A DNA stretch of 64,000 bases from Mangrovimonas xylaniphaga (GCF_001280435.1 NZ_LBIP01000013.1:1922001-1986000), one strand, 5' to 3'. Positions 18,672 through 27,909 are shown, numbered from the stretch's first letter. Notes: a model not told the origin generated them from the sequence alone. Made by a program: numbers and translations.

Positions 18672-19805
18672 ATGAAGTTAAAAAAACAAGACATATCAAA
18701 GGCACTTGAAAGTATTTCAGCTCCTGGAGAAGGACAAAATATGATTGAGAGTGGTGCCGTAACCAATATAGTGACTTTTGGAGATGAGGTGGTAGTAGAT
18801 ATTACTATTTCAAACCCAAGTTTACAGGCCAAAAAGAAAACGGAAGTGGAGATCATGAAAGTCATCCACGACAAGGTGTATGAAAAGGCCAAAATCAAAG
18901 TAAACGTGAAGGTAAATGCTCCAGATAACCCAAAGAATGAAATTAAAGGGAAGAAAATTCCTGGAATCCAAAATATAGTAGCGGTTGCTTCTGGTAAAGG
19001 AGGGGTTGGAAAATCTACGGTGACTTCCAATTTAGCCGTGTCTTTGGCCAAAATGGGATTCAATGTAGGAATCTTGGATGCTGATATTTATGGGCCTTCG
19101 GTACCAATCATGTTCGATGTTGAAAATGAAAAGCCCGTGGCTGTTAATGTGGATGGAAAGTCGAAAATGAAGCCCATCGAAAGCTATGGCGTGAAGGTAT
19201 TGTCTATTGGATTTTTCACCAGACCAGATCAAGCCGTTGTTTGGCGTGGTCCTATGGCCGCAAAAGCCTTAAATCAAATGATTTTTGATGCGGCTTGGGG
19301 AGACTTAGATTTCTTGTTAATCGATTTGCCTCCAGGAACCGGTGATATTCATTTAAGTATTATGCAATCCTTGCCTATTACTGGGGCGGTTGTAGTAAGT
19401 ACGCCACAAAACGTTGCTTTGGCCGATGCTAAAAAGGGAGTGGCTATGTTCCAACAGGACAGTATTAACGTGCCGGTTTTAGGTATTATAGAAAATATGG
19501 CCTATTTTACACCAGCAGAATTGCCAGATAATAAATACTATATCTTCGGAAAAGAAGGAGCCAAGAATTTAGCTGAAGATTTGGATGTGCCATTTTTGGG
19601 TGAAATTCCATTGGTGCAAAGCATTCGCGAAGCGGGTGACGTAGGACGTCCAGCAGCACTGCAAACGGCAACTCCTTTAGAGCAATCTTTTGAAGCCCTT
19701 ACTAGAAATGTGGTAGAGCAAGTAGTAAGAAGAAATGAAGATTTACCGCCAACCGAAGCAATTAAAATTACTACAATGGCAGGATGTTCTGCTGTTAAAA
19801 AATAA
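18672..19805 (+). CDS. Mrp/Nbp35-family Fe-S cluster carrier ATPase
   Basis: Cytosolic P-loop NTPase of the Mrp/ApbC family, 377 aa. An N-terminal MIP18/DUF59 domain (about 5-75) is followed by the deviant Walker A GKGGVGKSTVTSNLAVSLA (about 107-125), DADIYGPSVP and LIDLPPGTGD. Family members scaffold and deliver Fe-S clusters. The CxxC pair expected near ENMAYFTPAELPDNKYY is absent, and the only late Cys is in MAGCSAV near the C-terminus. I recall the same NMAYFTPAELP form in other Bacteroidota, so it is probably lineage-typical. The NifU-like gene follows after 23 bp. Confidence 0.92.
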   Translation: MKLKKQDISKALESISAPGEGQNMIESGAVTNIVTFGDEVVVDITISNPSLQAKKKTEVEIMKVIHDKVYEKAKIKVNVKVNAPDNPKNEIKGKKIPGIQNIVAVASGKGGVGKSTVTSNLAVSLAKMGFNVGILDADIYGPSVPIMFDVENEKPVAVNVDGKSKMKPIESYGVKVLSIGFFTRPDQAVVWRGPMAAKALNQMIFDAAWGDLDFLLIDLPPGTGDIHLSIMQSLPITGAVVVSTPQNVALADAKKGVAMFQQDSINVPVLGIIENMAYFTPAELPDNKYYIFGKEGAKNLAEDLDVPFLGEIPLVQSIREAGDVGRPAALQTATPLEQSFEALTRNVVEQVVRRNEDLPPTEAIKITTMAGCSAVKK

Positions 19806-19828
19806 AAGTTACACTTTTCACTTATATA

Positions 19829-20071
19829 ATGACAACAGAAGAATTAAAAATAAATGTAGAGAAAGCGCTAGCTGAAATCCGTCCCTTTTTAGAAAGTGAT
19901 GGAGGTAACATTTCCCTAGTTTCTATCGAGGACGATAAATTGGTAAAAGTGCAGTTGGAAGGTGCTTGTGTAGGATGTAGCGTGAACCAGATGACTTTGA
20001 AGTCTGGGGTTGAGATGACCATTAAAAAGTATGCGCCTCAAATTGAGCAAGTCATCAATGTTGAGGGGTAA
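19829..20071 (+). CDS. NifU C-terminal domain (Nfu-type) Fe-S scaffold
   Basis: An 80-aa NifU-like protein with the cluster-binding CVGC (Cys47 and Cys50) in GACVGCSVNQMTLKSGVE. Nfu-type proteins bind a bridging 4Fe-4S cluster as dimers and pass it to target proteins. The close placement after the Mrp-type gene and before a ferredoxin reductase/ferredoxin pair points to one Fe-S maturation and use operon. The length is normal for a stand-alone Nfu domain. Confidence 0.94.
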   Translation: MTTEELKINVEKALAEIRPFLESDGGNISLVSIEDDKLVKVQLEGACVGCSVNQMTLKSGVEMTIKKYAPQIEQVINVEG

Positions 20072-20171
20072 ATAGGGAGTCTCTTGGGAAATCAATTTAT
20101 TCCCAAAAATGATAAATATCATATAGAGCAATATTTCATGTGCATATGTTTGTTGCAGAAAGAACTAATTC

Positions 20172-21233
20172 ATGATTAAAACAGATATTCTTATTATTGG
20201 TGCTGGACCAACAGGACTTTTTACGGTATTTGAAGCAGGTTTACTAAAATTAAAATGCCACCTTATAGATGCATTGCCGCAAGCTGGAGGACAGTGTTCC
20301 GAAATATATCCTAAAAAACCTATTTATGATATTCCTGCTTATCCGGAAATTCTCGCGGGGGATCTAACCGAAAAGCTTTTAGAGCAGGGGAAACAGTTTG
20401 AACCTGGTTTTACCTTGGGTGAGCGCGCCGAAACCATTAAGAAATTGGAAGACGGTAGCTTTATCGTTACTACCAATAAAGGAACAAAACACCATGCACC
20501 GGTGGTTGCTATTGCTGGTGGTTTGGGGAGTTTTGAACCTAGAAAGCCTTTAATCCATAACATTGCCAACTTTGAGGACAAAGGTGTAGAATATATGATT
20601 AAAGATCCTGAAGTGTACCGCAACAAGAGAGTGGTTATTGCAGGTGGGGGTGATTCTGCATTGGATTGGAGTATCTTTTTAAGCAATGTAGCTTCAGAAG
20701 TGACTTTGATTCACAGGAGAAATGAATTTAGGGGAGCCTTGGATTCTGTTGAAAAGGTACAGGAGTTAAAGAATAAAGGGAAGATCAATCTTATTACACC
20801 AGCAGAGGTTGTTGGGATTTTGGGGGATGATCACCTAACCGGTGTGGTCGTTACAAAAGCAGATCATATTCCAACGGAATTAGAGATAGAATGCGATCAT
20901 TTTATTCCTCTTTTTGGTTTGTCACCTAAGTTGGGACCTATTGCAAACTGGGGCTTGGAAATCGAAAAGAATGCCATAAAAGTGAACAACGCTTTAGATT
21001 ACCAAACAAACATTCCTGGTATTTTTGCCATAGGAGACGTGAACACTTATCCTGGGAAATTAAAGTTGATTCTTTGTGGATTCCATGAAGCAACTTTAAT
21101 GTGTCAGGCAGCCTATCAAATTATCAATCCAGGGAAACGCTATGTGTTAAAATATACCACGGTAAGCGGTATTGATGGTTTTGATGGAACCAGAAAGGAA
21201 GCGCCTAAGGCAGTTGTAAAATCAATCGACTAA
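20172..21233 (+). CDS. Ferredoxin--NADP(+) reductase, thioredoxin-reductase-like type
   Basis: FAD-dependent NADPH:ferredoxin oxidoreductase, 353 aa. The N-terminal FAD motif is ILIIGAGPTGLFTVFEAG (residues 5-22) and the NADPH motif is VVIAGGGDSALDWSIFL (about 154-170). The C-terminal FAD contact is GIFAIGDVNTYPGKLKLIL. It lacks the CxxC of thioredoxin reductase, which fits the TrxR-like FNR class. The gene for its likely partner, a 2Fe-2S ferredoxin, starts 5 bp later, so electron flow NADPH to FNR to ferredoxin is a strong inference. Confidence 0.92.
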   Translation: MIKTDILIIGAGPTGLFTVFEAGLLKLKCHLIDALPQAGGQCSEIYPKKPIYDIPAYPEILAGDLTEKLLEQGKQFEPGFTLGERAETIKKLEDGSFIVTTNKGTKHHAPVVAIAGGLGSFEPRKPLIHNIANFEDKGVEYMIKDPEVYRNKRVVIAGGGDSALDWSIFLSNVASEVTLIHRRNEFRGALDSVEKVQELKNKGKINLITPAEVVGILGDDHLTGVVVTKADHIPTELEIECDHFIPLFGLSPKLGPIANWGLEIEKNAIKVNNALDYQTNIPGIFAIGDVNTYPGKLKLILCGFHEATLMCQAAYQIINPGKRYVLKYTTVSGIDGFDGTRKEAPKAVVKSID

Positions 21234-21238
21234 AAAGA

Positions 21239-21571
21239 ATGAGTCAAGACATAAACATTACAATTATAGATAGAGAAGGGGTGTCTCATGAAATTGAGGC
21301 ACCTACTGATATGGCCATGAACCTAATGGAAGTGGTGAGAAGTTATGAATTGGCTCCAGAGGGCACTATTGGTGTGTGTGGAGGTATGGCTATGTGCGCT
21401 TCTTGCCAATGCTATGTGTTATCCGATAATGAACTGCCTGAAATGCAGGACGAAGAAGAGGCCATGTTGGCCGAAGCTTTCTACGTAAAAGACAATAGCC
21501 GTCTAGGTTGTCAGATTCAGATGACGCCAGAAATGGAAGGTCTAAAAGTGGAGTTGGCCCCTGAGTCTTAA
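21239..21571 (+). CDS. 2Fe-2S ferredoxin
   Basis: A 110-aa ferredoxin of the adrenodoxin/ISC type. The cluster ligands are likely Cys47, Cys53, Cys56 and Cys91, in GVCGGMAMCASCQCYV and RLGCQIQ; Cys58 is an extra cysteine. It follows the ferredoxin reductase gene by 5 bp. It probably feeds electrons to Fe-S assembly or a monooxygenase. The exact acceptor is not visible here. Confidence 0.95.
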   Translation: MSQDINITIIDREGVSHEIEAPTDMAMNLMEVVRSYELAPEGTIGVCGGMAMCASCQCYVLSDNELPEMQDEEEAMLAEAFYVKDNSRLGCQIQMTPEMEGLKVELAPES

Positions 21572-21584
21572 TTTTTTAGATTTT

Positions 21585-21603
21585 ATTTGGATTAAATCCA
21601 AAT
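21585..21603. promoter_or_regulatory. 19-bp perfect palindrome over the -33 box of the porin operon
   Basis: ATTTGGATT-A-AATCCAAAT (centre 21594) covers the TTTG -33 element. The position suits a repressor, and the size resembles DtxR/IdeR boxes. The genes it precedes (porin, imelysin, di-heme protein) are typical of iron acquisition, so iron repression is the leading inference. Confidence 0.55.
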
Positions 21604-21616
21604 AACGTTAATTTTG
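21586..21616 (+). promoter_or_regulatory. Consensus Bacteroidota promoter for the porin-imelysin operon
   Basis: TTTG at 21586-21589 is separated by 19 bases from TAATTTTG at 21609-21616, a full match to TTTG-N19-TAnnTTTG. Transcription should start a few bases downstream, leaving a very short leader before ATG 21632. Confidence 0.65.
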
Positions 21617-21631
21617 TGCCAAATTTTTCAA

Positions 21632-22975
21632 ATGAATCGGCACATTACATTCTTAATGGTATTCTTTGGCTGGGCAGTTTCCGCCCAGCAAACCATAGAT
21701 CAAGCTACTTACGATCAGCTTAAGTCTGAAATCAAACAGGAACTTTTACAAGAAGTAAAAGATTCCATGACCGACAAAAAACAAAACTGGTTTTCCCTTA
21801 GCCGGTTTTCATTGAATGGTTATGGCGTAGTCAACTACTACAACTATGATTACGATACAGACCCTAACCTTAAAAATCAGTTCGATCCAGAACGTCTTAA
21901 CTTATACTTAAAATACCAATTCAACGATTGGATCAATTTCAAATCCGAGATTGAATTTGAACATGGGGGTACAGCAACCACATTGGAGTTGGATACCCAA
22001 GAAGAGTTTGGTGAATTTGAGCAAGAAATTGAAAAAGGTGGTGGTGTTAAATTGGAGCAGGCACATATCAATTTTAAAATTCTTCCTTATTTCAATGCAC
22101 GTGTAGGACGCATGAAAATGTACTTTGGGTTGCATCAAACTTTGGATACGCCAACTCGCTATTTTACCACGCACCGTCAAGAAATGGAAAACGAAATCCT
22201 GCCTTTGGGATGGTATGAAAACGGGATTGAATTATACGGAACCTTCGCAAAAAGATTCACTTATAAGTTTTATATGGTAAGCGGTTTGGATGCCAGTGGA
22301 TTTTCCTCAAGAGGATGGATCAAGAATGGATACCAATCTAGATTTGAGACGGCCAATGCAGAAAGTGTGGCTTTGGCATTGCGTTTAGATTATAAGTTTG
22401 GAACGCATAAAGATACGTTTATTGGTTTTGCAGCCTATATGAACGATGCTGCTGCCAACAGACCTAAAAATGATATGGACGATACGGCCTATGTTACCAT
22501 GGTGGAAGGGCACGTTAGCTATAACGAAGGAAACCTTCGCTTTAATGCCATTGGTCTTTACGGGAACATTCAAAACTCTGATATCGTTTCAAAGAAAAAC
22601 GCTAATCTTTCCAATAATTTAGGCGTTAAAAGAACTCCAGTAGGAAAAACAGCCTTGGGAGTTTCTGCTGAGGTAGGTTATAATGTTTTACCTCATTTAA
22701 AGGCTTCCACAAAACAAATGTTGTACCCATTTGTAAGATACGATTACTACGATACTATGCATTCTGTAGCGGGTGAAATTATTGACAACCCAAGATGGGA
22801 ACGCAGCAGTATTACTGGAGGGTTGAACTGGTTTGTACATCCTCAAATTGTGTTCAAGGCACATTATTCCGATAGAAAGTTAGGCTCTGAAAATTATGAC
22901 CTGGCCACTTTGGAATATAGCGGTGAGAAGCAACATGAAAAAACATTCAGTACAGGAATAGGATTCTTTTTCTAA
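21632..22975 (+). CDS. Outer-membrane porin-like beta-barrel protein
   Basis: Exported beta-barrel of 447 aa from ATG 21632. The upstream GTG 21614 overlaps the -7 box and is rejected. A signal peptide of about 18 residues (to AVSAQQ) is followed by a short coiled segment (DQLKSEIKQELLQEVKDSM) as in trimeric porins. Alternating amphipathic strands then run to the C-terminus, which ends in aromatic residues (GIGFFF), as in outer-membrane barrels. It resembles phosphate-selective-type (OprO/P) porins. The adjacent imelysin and di-heme genes suggest a role in iron or metal uptake, but the substrate is not shown. Confidence 0.85.
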   Translation: MNRHITFLMVFFGWAVSAQQTIDQATYDQLKSEIKQELLQEVKDSMTDKKQNWFSLSRFSLNGYGVVNYYNYDYDTDPNLKNQFDPERLNLYLKYQFNDWINFKSEIEFEHGGTATTLELDTQEEFGEFEQEIEKGGGVKLEQAHINFKILPYFNARVGRMKMYFGLHQTLDTPTRYFTTHRQEMENEILPLGWYENGIELYGTFAKRFTYKFYMVSGLDASGFSSRGWIKNGYQSRFETANAESVALALRLDYKFGTHKDTFIGFAAYMNDAAANRPKNDMDDTAYVTMVEGHVSYNEGNLRFNAIGLYGNIQNSDIVSKKNANLSNNLGVKRTPVGKTALGVSAEVGYNVLPHLKASTKQMLYPFVRYDYYDTMHSVAGEIIDNPRWERSSITGGLNWFVHPQIVFKAHYSDRKLGSENYDLATLEYSGEKQHEKTFSTGIGFFF

Positions 22976-22997
22976 TATATAAACAAGTTAAAATCAA

Positions 22998-24086
22998 ATG
23001 AAAATGAGCAACTCAATCAAATCAATCTTAATGCTGGCATTTATTTCCACGGTGTTTGTGTCTTGTAGCGATAGCAACGAAGATTCTAACAACGATGATG
23101 CTATAAATGAAGCACTATACCAAGAGGTATTGACCAACTTGTCTGTGTCTGTAATTACAGAAACTTACAATTCAATGAACAACAATGCAATCGCATTGAA
23201 AGAGGCTGTAGCCAACTTAACTATTGGAGACGAAACAGCATTGCAAACAGTTAAAGAGGCGTGGCAAGCTACACGTAAGCCTTGGGAAAACTCTGAAGGA
23301 TTTTTATACGGACCGGTAGATACTGAAGGTATCGATCCAGCCATCGATTCTTGGCCAGTAGACGTAAATGCTATCAACGGTATTTTGAATAGTGGAGACC
23401 CTATTACTGAAAGTTTGTTGGAGAGCAACAATGAAGCTCGTGGATTCCATACCATCGAGTACTTTGTATGGGGAATCGAGGGAGATAAAGCGGCTTCTGA
23501 ACTTACAGAACGTGAGTTGGAATATTTGGTAGCTGCTACTGAAAACTTACAATCTAAAACAGCTCAATTGTACAACGGATGGATTGCTACAGGTGGAAAT
23601 TTCGCCAACAATTTCGTTAACGCTGGTGAGTCTGGATCTATCTACACCTCACAAAAAGGTGCGCTTCAAGAAATCGTAGAAGGACTTTCTATCATTGCTG
23701 ATGAGGTTGGAAATGGTAAAATTGAAGAGCCTTTGAACGGAAACAATGGTGGTGCAAAACCAGAAGCTGAAGAATCTCGTTTCAGCAACAATTCTAAATT
23801 GGATTTCTCTAACAACATGAGAAGTATCCTTAATGTATACGTAGGAGATTATAACGGAATTAATGGGAAAGGAATTTCTGAAATTGTAGCGACTGTAGAC
23901 AGTAGCTTGGATCAAGAAATTCAGGGAGCTATCACCACTGCTATCTATGCTATTGATGCGATACCTGGCACTTTCACAGAAGCAATTTACGACAATCGTG
24001 ATGCTGTTGGATTAGCACAGGAAAAAGTATTGGAACTTCAAAGTTTATTGGATAGTCAATTATTGCCTTTAATAGGTAATCTTTAA
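22998..24086 (+). CDS. Imelysin family (peptidase M75-like) lipoprotein
   Basis: Imelysin-like protein of 362 aa with a lipoprotein leader ending at Cys23 (TVFVSCSDS). The family GxHxxE motif is present as GFHTIE (residues 149-154), with FLYGPVDTEGIDPAIDSWPVD upstream. The fold relates to EfeO/IrpA-type iron-uptake proteins. Protease activity is doubtful for the family. The gene lies 22 bp after the porin gene and 20 bp before the di-heme oxidoreductase gene. ATG 23004 is an alternative start that leaves the lipobox intact. Confidence 0.92.
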   Translation: MKMSNSIKSILMLAFISTVFVSCSDSNEDSNNDDAINEALYQEVLTNLSVSVITETYNSMNNNAIALKEAVANLTIGDETALQTVKEAWQATRKPWENSEGFLYGPVDTEGIDPAIDSWPVDVNAINGILNSGDPITESLLESNNEARGFHTIEYFVWGIEGDKAASELTERELEYLVAATENLQSKTAQLYNGWIATGGNFANNFVNAGESGSIYTSQKGALQEIVEGLSIIADEVGNGKIEEPLNGNNGGAKPEAEESRFSNNSKLDFSNNMRSILNVYVGDYNGINGKGISEIVATVDSSLDQEIQGAITTAIYAIDAIPGTFTEAIYDNRDAVGLAQEKVLELQSLLDSQLLPLIGNL

Positions 24087-24106
24087 TCAAGATATTTTTT
24101 AATAAA

Positions 24107-25495
24107 ATGAGAAAGGCAAACAGGTTATTGGTAGGAACCCTTTTAATGGGAATGGTAGTGTCGTGTCAAAAAGATGACCAAGAAGGCTATGAGTCGGTGA
24201 ATCCGTTAACCGAAAGAACTACGGCGGGTGGAGAGACTACGGTGTATCTTACCTCAAGTAATTCGTTCAGTACTCCTGCTGCTAACCTGTCTGCTTCTCA
24301 AATAGCCGATCATTTTGATGCCGATTTGGAATTCGGAGCGGTATTTGTATCGGCCCCTGCAGAGGTTAACGGTGGTGTTGGTCCTGTATTCAATAATACC
24401 TCTTGTATTTCTTGCCATCCAAAAGATGGAAGAAGTGCATTTCCATCAAATATTAATAGTTTAAGTGGGTTTTTCTTAAGGGCCAGTCTTCCTGGAACAG
24501 ATGCTTTGGGCGGACCTGTAGCGGTGCCTGGATTTGGTAAACAATTGCAGAATCAAGCCATTTACGGCTATGAACCGGAAGTGCAGTTTTCGGTGGAGTT
24601 TACAAATCAAGTAGAGACTTTAGCAGATGGTACCGAAGTTATCTTAAAGAAGCCTAGCTATAATGTTGTGGATACCTATATTCCGTTTCCTTCGGAAGCA
24701 AATCTGTCCCCAAGATTGGCGCCGCCAGTATTTGGATTGGGCTTATTAGAGGTAATTCCGGAATACTACATTTTGCAATATGAAGATGTCAATGACGCCG
24801 ATGGTGATGGCATTTCAGGAAAGGCGAACTACGTTTACAATCACGTCACAGAATCGATGACATTGGGCCGTTTTGGATGGAAAGCCAACACAGCTTCCAT
24901 CATCGAGCAATGTGCCGGAGCTTATTTGGAGGATATGGGAATCACGACTCCTTTATTTCCTCAGGAAACTGGGCATGACCAATCCAACGGAAATGATGGT
25001 TTTGGAGATGATCCTGAAGTGTCCTATGACGTTTTGGAACAGGTGGCATTTTATTGTAAAACTTTGGGGGTTCCTGCTGCTAGAAATTTAGATCAGGAAC
25101 ACATTCAAAATGGTGCCAGAATTTTTGAAGAGTTGCAATGTGCTAGTTGTCATGTTCCCAAAATGATTTCTGAAGAAGCTGATATCAATGTTTTGGCCAA
25201 TCAAGAGTTTTATCCTTACACGGATATGCTGTTACACGATATGGGGCCTGGTTTAGCAGACAATCGTTCAGACTTTTTAGCCGATGGACAAGAGTGGAAA
25301 ACACGTCCGTTATGGGGAATTGGTTTGACACAGGTTGTAAATGGCCATACGCACTTTTTACATGACGGTAGAGCCAAGAATGTAACAGAAGCTATTTTGT
25401 GGCATGGAGGTGAAGCGGAAGCAGCCAAAAATGGTTTTAAAAACCTTTCTGCTAGTGAAAGACAAGACCTTTTGGACTTCGTCAATTCGCTTTAA
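24107..25495 (+). CDS. Di-heme oxidoreductase family lipoprotein (DHOR, DUF1111)
   Basis: A 462-aa cytochrome-c-type protein with a lipobox at Cys20 (MVVSCQKDD). Two heme-binding motifs are visible, CISCH (residues 100-104) and CASCH (345-349). Loops such as FGLGLLEVIPE and GRFGWKANTASI are typical of the DUF1111 thiol oxidoreductase/DHOR family, often found beside imelysin genes in iron-regulated loci. It probably acts in the periplasm in iron redox handling; this is inferred from context. Its 3' end overlaps the convergent metallophosphoesterase gene by 14 bp. Confidence 0.92.
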   Translation: MRKANRLLVGTLLMGMVVSCQKDDQEGYESVNPLTERTTAGGETTVYLTSSNSFSTPAANLSASQIADHFDADLEFGAVFVSAPAEVNGGVGPVFNNTSCISCHPKDGRSAFPSNINSLSGFFLRASLPGTDALGGPVAVPGFGKQLQNQAIYGYEPEVQFSVEFTNQVETLADGTEVILKKPSYNVVDTYIPFPSEANLSPRLAPPVFGLGLLEVIPEYYILQYEDVNDADGDGISGKANYVYNHVTESMTLGRFGWKANTASIIEQCAGAYLEDMGITTPLFPQETGHDQSNGNDGFGDDPEVSYDVLEQVAFYCKTLGVPAARNLDQEHIQNGARIFEELQCASCHVPKMISEEADINVLANQEFYPYTDMLLHDMGPGLADNRSDFLADGQEWKTRPLWGIGLTQVVNGHTHFLHDGRAKNVTEAILWHGGEAEAAKNGFKNLSASERQDLLDFVNSL

Positions 25496-26387
25496 ACATA
25501 TGGTATTCGGATAGCTTTCTAGGGCCTTCTAACATTTCACGGACAATTTTCAGGGTGCCGTCATTTGTGGTAGAGGTTTCCCATTTCACTAAAGAAATTT
25601 GTCCATTTTCAATTTCTATTCCCGTAATGCATCTCGGATGCACGCAGCTTCCATCATTAAAAAACGCAATCTCATTTGGAGAGGGGAATCTTGGGCGATG
25701 GGTATGCCCAACAATAGTAATTAAATTGTTGTTCGCTTGAATCCAATCCTTGATGCGGCGTTCTACCTTTATGAGTTCCTTGTAATTTATGGCAGGACTC
25801 GTTGGGTCTGCAATGCCCATAACGTTTAGGGGCTTCCAAAGAATTCTTACCAAAAACTGACTCCATTTCCAACAGACATAATTCCACCAATCTGCTTGAT
25901 GACCGTGGGTTAAAAACAGTTCCTGCCCCGTTTGAGAGTGTTTTAGAATTATGGCTTCATGAACTTCAATTCCTGGGAATAATGGTTTATGGGTTCCACT
26001 TCGTTTATCAAAATAACTGTAGAGTTGTTTTTTGACATATTCAGGGTTTTTGTAGACCATATCGTGGTTGCCCCATAACATGGTAAACCTATTTTGATTG
26101 AAGTAAAGCTGAATTTGCCTATACACATCTTTGTGGGCTTGAAGAACGTGGCTATAGAACAGGTTTTCCCATAAATCGTCACCATCTCCCAATTCGCAAT
26201 AATAAAAGCCTTTTGCAAAATATTGTTTTAGCGCATGAAGGTAGATATTGCGATTATTGGCAAAATCATCGGCAAAACTGTTGTCACCTCTGTGGCAGTC
26301 GCTAAAAAGTATGAATTTACTACTGTCATCAAAGGGGATGACCTTTGCATTTTTATACGCCCTATCTAATCTGGATTTTGAAGACAT
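25482..26387 (-). CDS. Calcineurin-like metallophosphoesterase
   Basis: Binuclear metallophosphoesterase of 301 aa from ATG 26387 (MSSKSRLDRAY). The longer form from 26435 would read through a terminator hairpin. Metal-site motifs in order are LFSDCHRGD, ELGDGDDLWEN, MLWGNHDMV, LTHGHQADWW and IVGHTHRPRFP. No signal peptide is seen, so it is likely cytosolic. The substrate is unknown. UDP-2,3-diacylglucosamine hydrolase-like enzymes share the layout but are shorter. Confidence 0.88.
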   Translation of the reverse strand: MSSKSRLDRAYKNAKVIPFDDSSKFILFSDCHRGDNSFADDFANNRNIYLHALKQYFAKGFYYCELGDGDDLWENLFYSHVLQAHKDVYRQIQLYFNQNRFTMLWGNHDMVYKNPEYVKKQLYSYFDKRSGTHKPLFPGIEVHEAIILKHSQTGQELFLTHGHQADWWNYVCWKWSQFLVRILWKPLNVMGIADPTSPAINYKELIKVERRIKDWIQANNNLITIVGHTHRPRFPSPNEIAFFNDGSCVHPRCITGIEIENGQISLVKWETSTTNDGTLKIVREMLEGPRKLSEYHMFKAN

Positions 26388-26403
26388 AGTATAAAGATGC
26401 AAA

Positions 26404-26427
26404 AAAAGCGAGTAAAAACTCGCTTTT
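26404..26427 (-). terminator. Terminator after the acyl-CoA dehydrogenase gene
   Basis: A perfect 10-bp stem (26404-26413 with 26418-26427) with an AAAA loop lies 20 bases beyond the stop codon, flanked by an A run that gives the U tract on the minus strand. Confidence 0.85.
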
Positions 26428-26447
26428 AGTAACATATTTTAAATCAA

Positions 26448-27626
26448 TTATTTAAAGGCGTTGAGGCCAGTAACGTCAAAACCAGTAATCAACAAGTGGA
26501 TGTCGTGGGTACCTTCGTAAGTAATCACACTCTCCAAATTCATGGAATGGCGCATAATGCTGTATTCTCCAGTAATTCCCATACCTCCCAAAATCTGGCG
26601 AGCCTCACGAGCGATGTTGATGGCCATATCCACATTGTTGCGTTTCGCCATAGAGATTTGTGCGGAAGTCGCTTTGCCTTCATTTCTCAATACCCCCAGA
26701 CGCCAAGTTAATAATTGGGCTTTGGTGATTTCGGTAATCATCTCAGCCAATTTCTTTTGTTGTAATTGGAACTGACCAATAGGTTTTCCAAATTGCGTGC
26801 GTTCCTTGCTATATCTCAAAGCTGTATCGTAACAGTCCATAGCGGCTCCAATGGCTCCCCAAGCAATGCCATATCTGGCGGAATCCAAACAACCAAGTGG
26901 CGCTCCCAAACCAGATTTTCCCGGTAACAAGTTTTCCTTTGGAACTTTTACATTGTCAAATATAAGCTCTCCAGTAGCCGAGGCTCTTAAAGACCATTTG
27001 TTGTGGGTTTCCGGAGTTGAGAATCCTTCCATGCCACGTTCTACAATCAACCCATGGATACGGCCTTCTTCATTCTTGGCCCATACAACGGCAACTTGAG
27101 CAAAAGGTGCGTTGGAAATCCACATTTTGGCACCATTTAAAAGATAGTGGTCTCCCATATCCTTAAAATTGGTAACCATGCCTCCTGGGTTACTACCGTG
27201 GTCTGGTTCAGTCAAGCCGAAGCAGCCCATCCATTCACCACTCGCTAATTTTGGCAAGTATTTTTGGCGTTGCTCTTCGTTTCCGTATTTCCAAATAGGA
27301 TACATTACCAAGGATGATTGTACAGAAGCGGTACTGCGTACTCCGGAATCTCCTCTTTCAATTTCTTGCATGATCAAACCGTACGAAATTTGATCCAATC
27401 CAGCCCCGCCATATTCTTCAGGAATATAAGGTCCAAAGGCGCCTATTTCAGCCAATCCGTTGATGATTTGTGTTGGGAATTCTGCACGTTGGGCATAGTC
27501 CTCAATAATTGGAGATACATCGCGCTTCACCCATTCACGGGCAGCATCGCGAACCAATTTGTGTTCTTCGGTTAGCAATTCGTCAAGTTGGTAATAGTCT
27601 GGTGCTTCAAATAAATCTGGTTTCAT
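26448..27626 (-). CDS. Acyl-CoA dehydrogenase, glutaryl-CoA dehydrogenase-like
   Basis: FAD-dependent dehydrogenase of 392 aa. The sequence follows the glutaryl-CoA dehydrogenase subgroup, with FGLTEPDHGSNPGGMVTNF, WISNAPFAQVAVVWAK and the C-terminal ITYEGTHDIHLLITG. The catalytic base is Glu371. Glutaryl-CoA dehydrogenase makes crotonyl-CoA in lysine and tryptophan breakdown, which fits the saccharopine dehydrogenase-like gene elsewhere in the window. Substrate assignment by sequence is good but not certain. The 283 bp upstream of the gene hold no other feature that I can see. Confidence 0.9.
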   Translation of the reverse strand: MKPDLFEAPDYYQLDELLTEEHKLVRDAAREWVKRDVSPIIEDYAQRAEFPTQIINGLAEIGAFGPYIPEEYGGAGLDQISYGLIMQEIERGDSGVRSTASVQSSLVMYPIWKYGNEEQRQKYLPKLASGEWMGCFGLTEPDHGSNPGGMVTNFKDMGDHYLLNGAKMWISNAPFAQVAVVWAKNEEGRIHGLIVERGMEGFSTPETHNKWSLRASATGELIFDNVKVPKENLLPGKSGLGAPLGCLDSARYGIAWGAIGAAMDCYDTALRYSKERTQFGKPIGQFQLQQKKLAEMITEITKAQLLTWRLGVLRNEGKATSAQISMAKRNNVDMAINIAREARQILGGMGITGEYSIMRHSMNLESVITYEGTHDIHLLITGFDVTGLNAFK

Positions 27627-27859
27627 GCTATATTTTTAAAAGTGATGGCGGTACTATTCGCCTGCCATGTCAATTATTTTTATGTTATGCCGCACTTTTT
27701 ATTCCGTTATTTTTAACGGCCTTTTTTGAGCGGTTCACAAAAGTAGCGAAATCGTTTTCAAGATGCTAATTTTTAATTGGTGAAGCAGTTTGGGTATTCT
27801 ACGTATAATTGAAAAATGAAAAAGCGAGGCTCTTTCAAGGTGAAGGAAAAGATATGGGC

Positions 27860-27867
27860 TATATTTG
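27860..27867 (+). promoter_or_regulatory. -7 promoter box for the YceI lipoprotein
   Basis: TATATTTG matches TAnnTTTG 42 bases before the start codon. No convincing -33 element was found. Confidence 0.45.
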
Positions 27868-27909
27868 TTTATACAAATCATTTAACCAGTTACTGAATTT
27901 TAAAACAAT

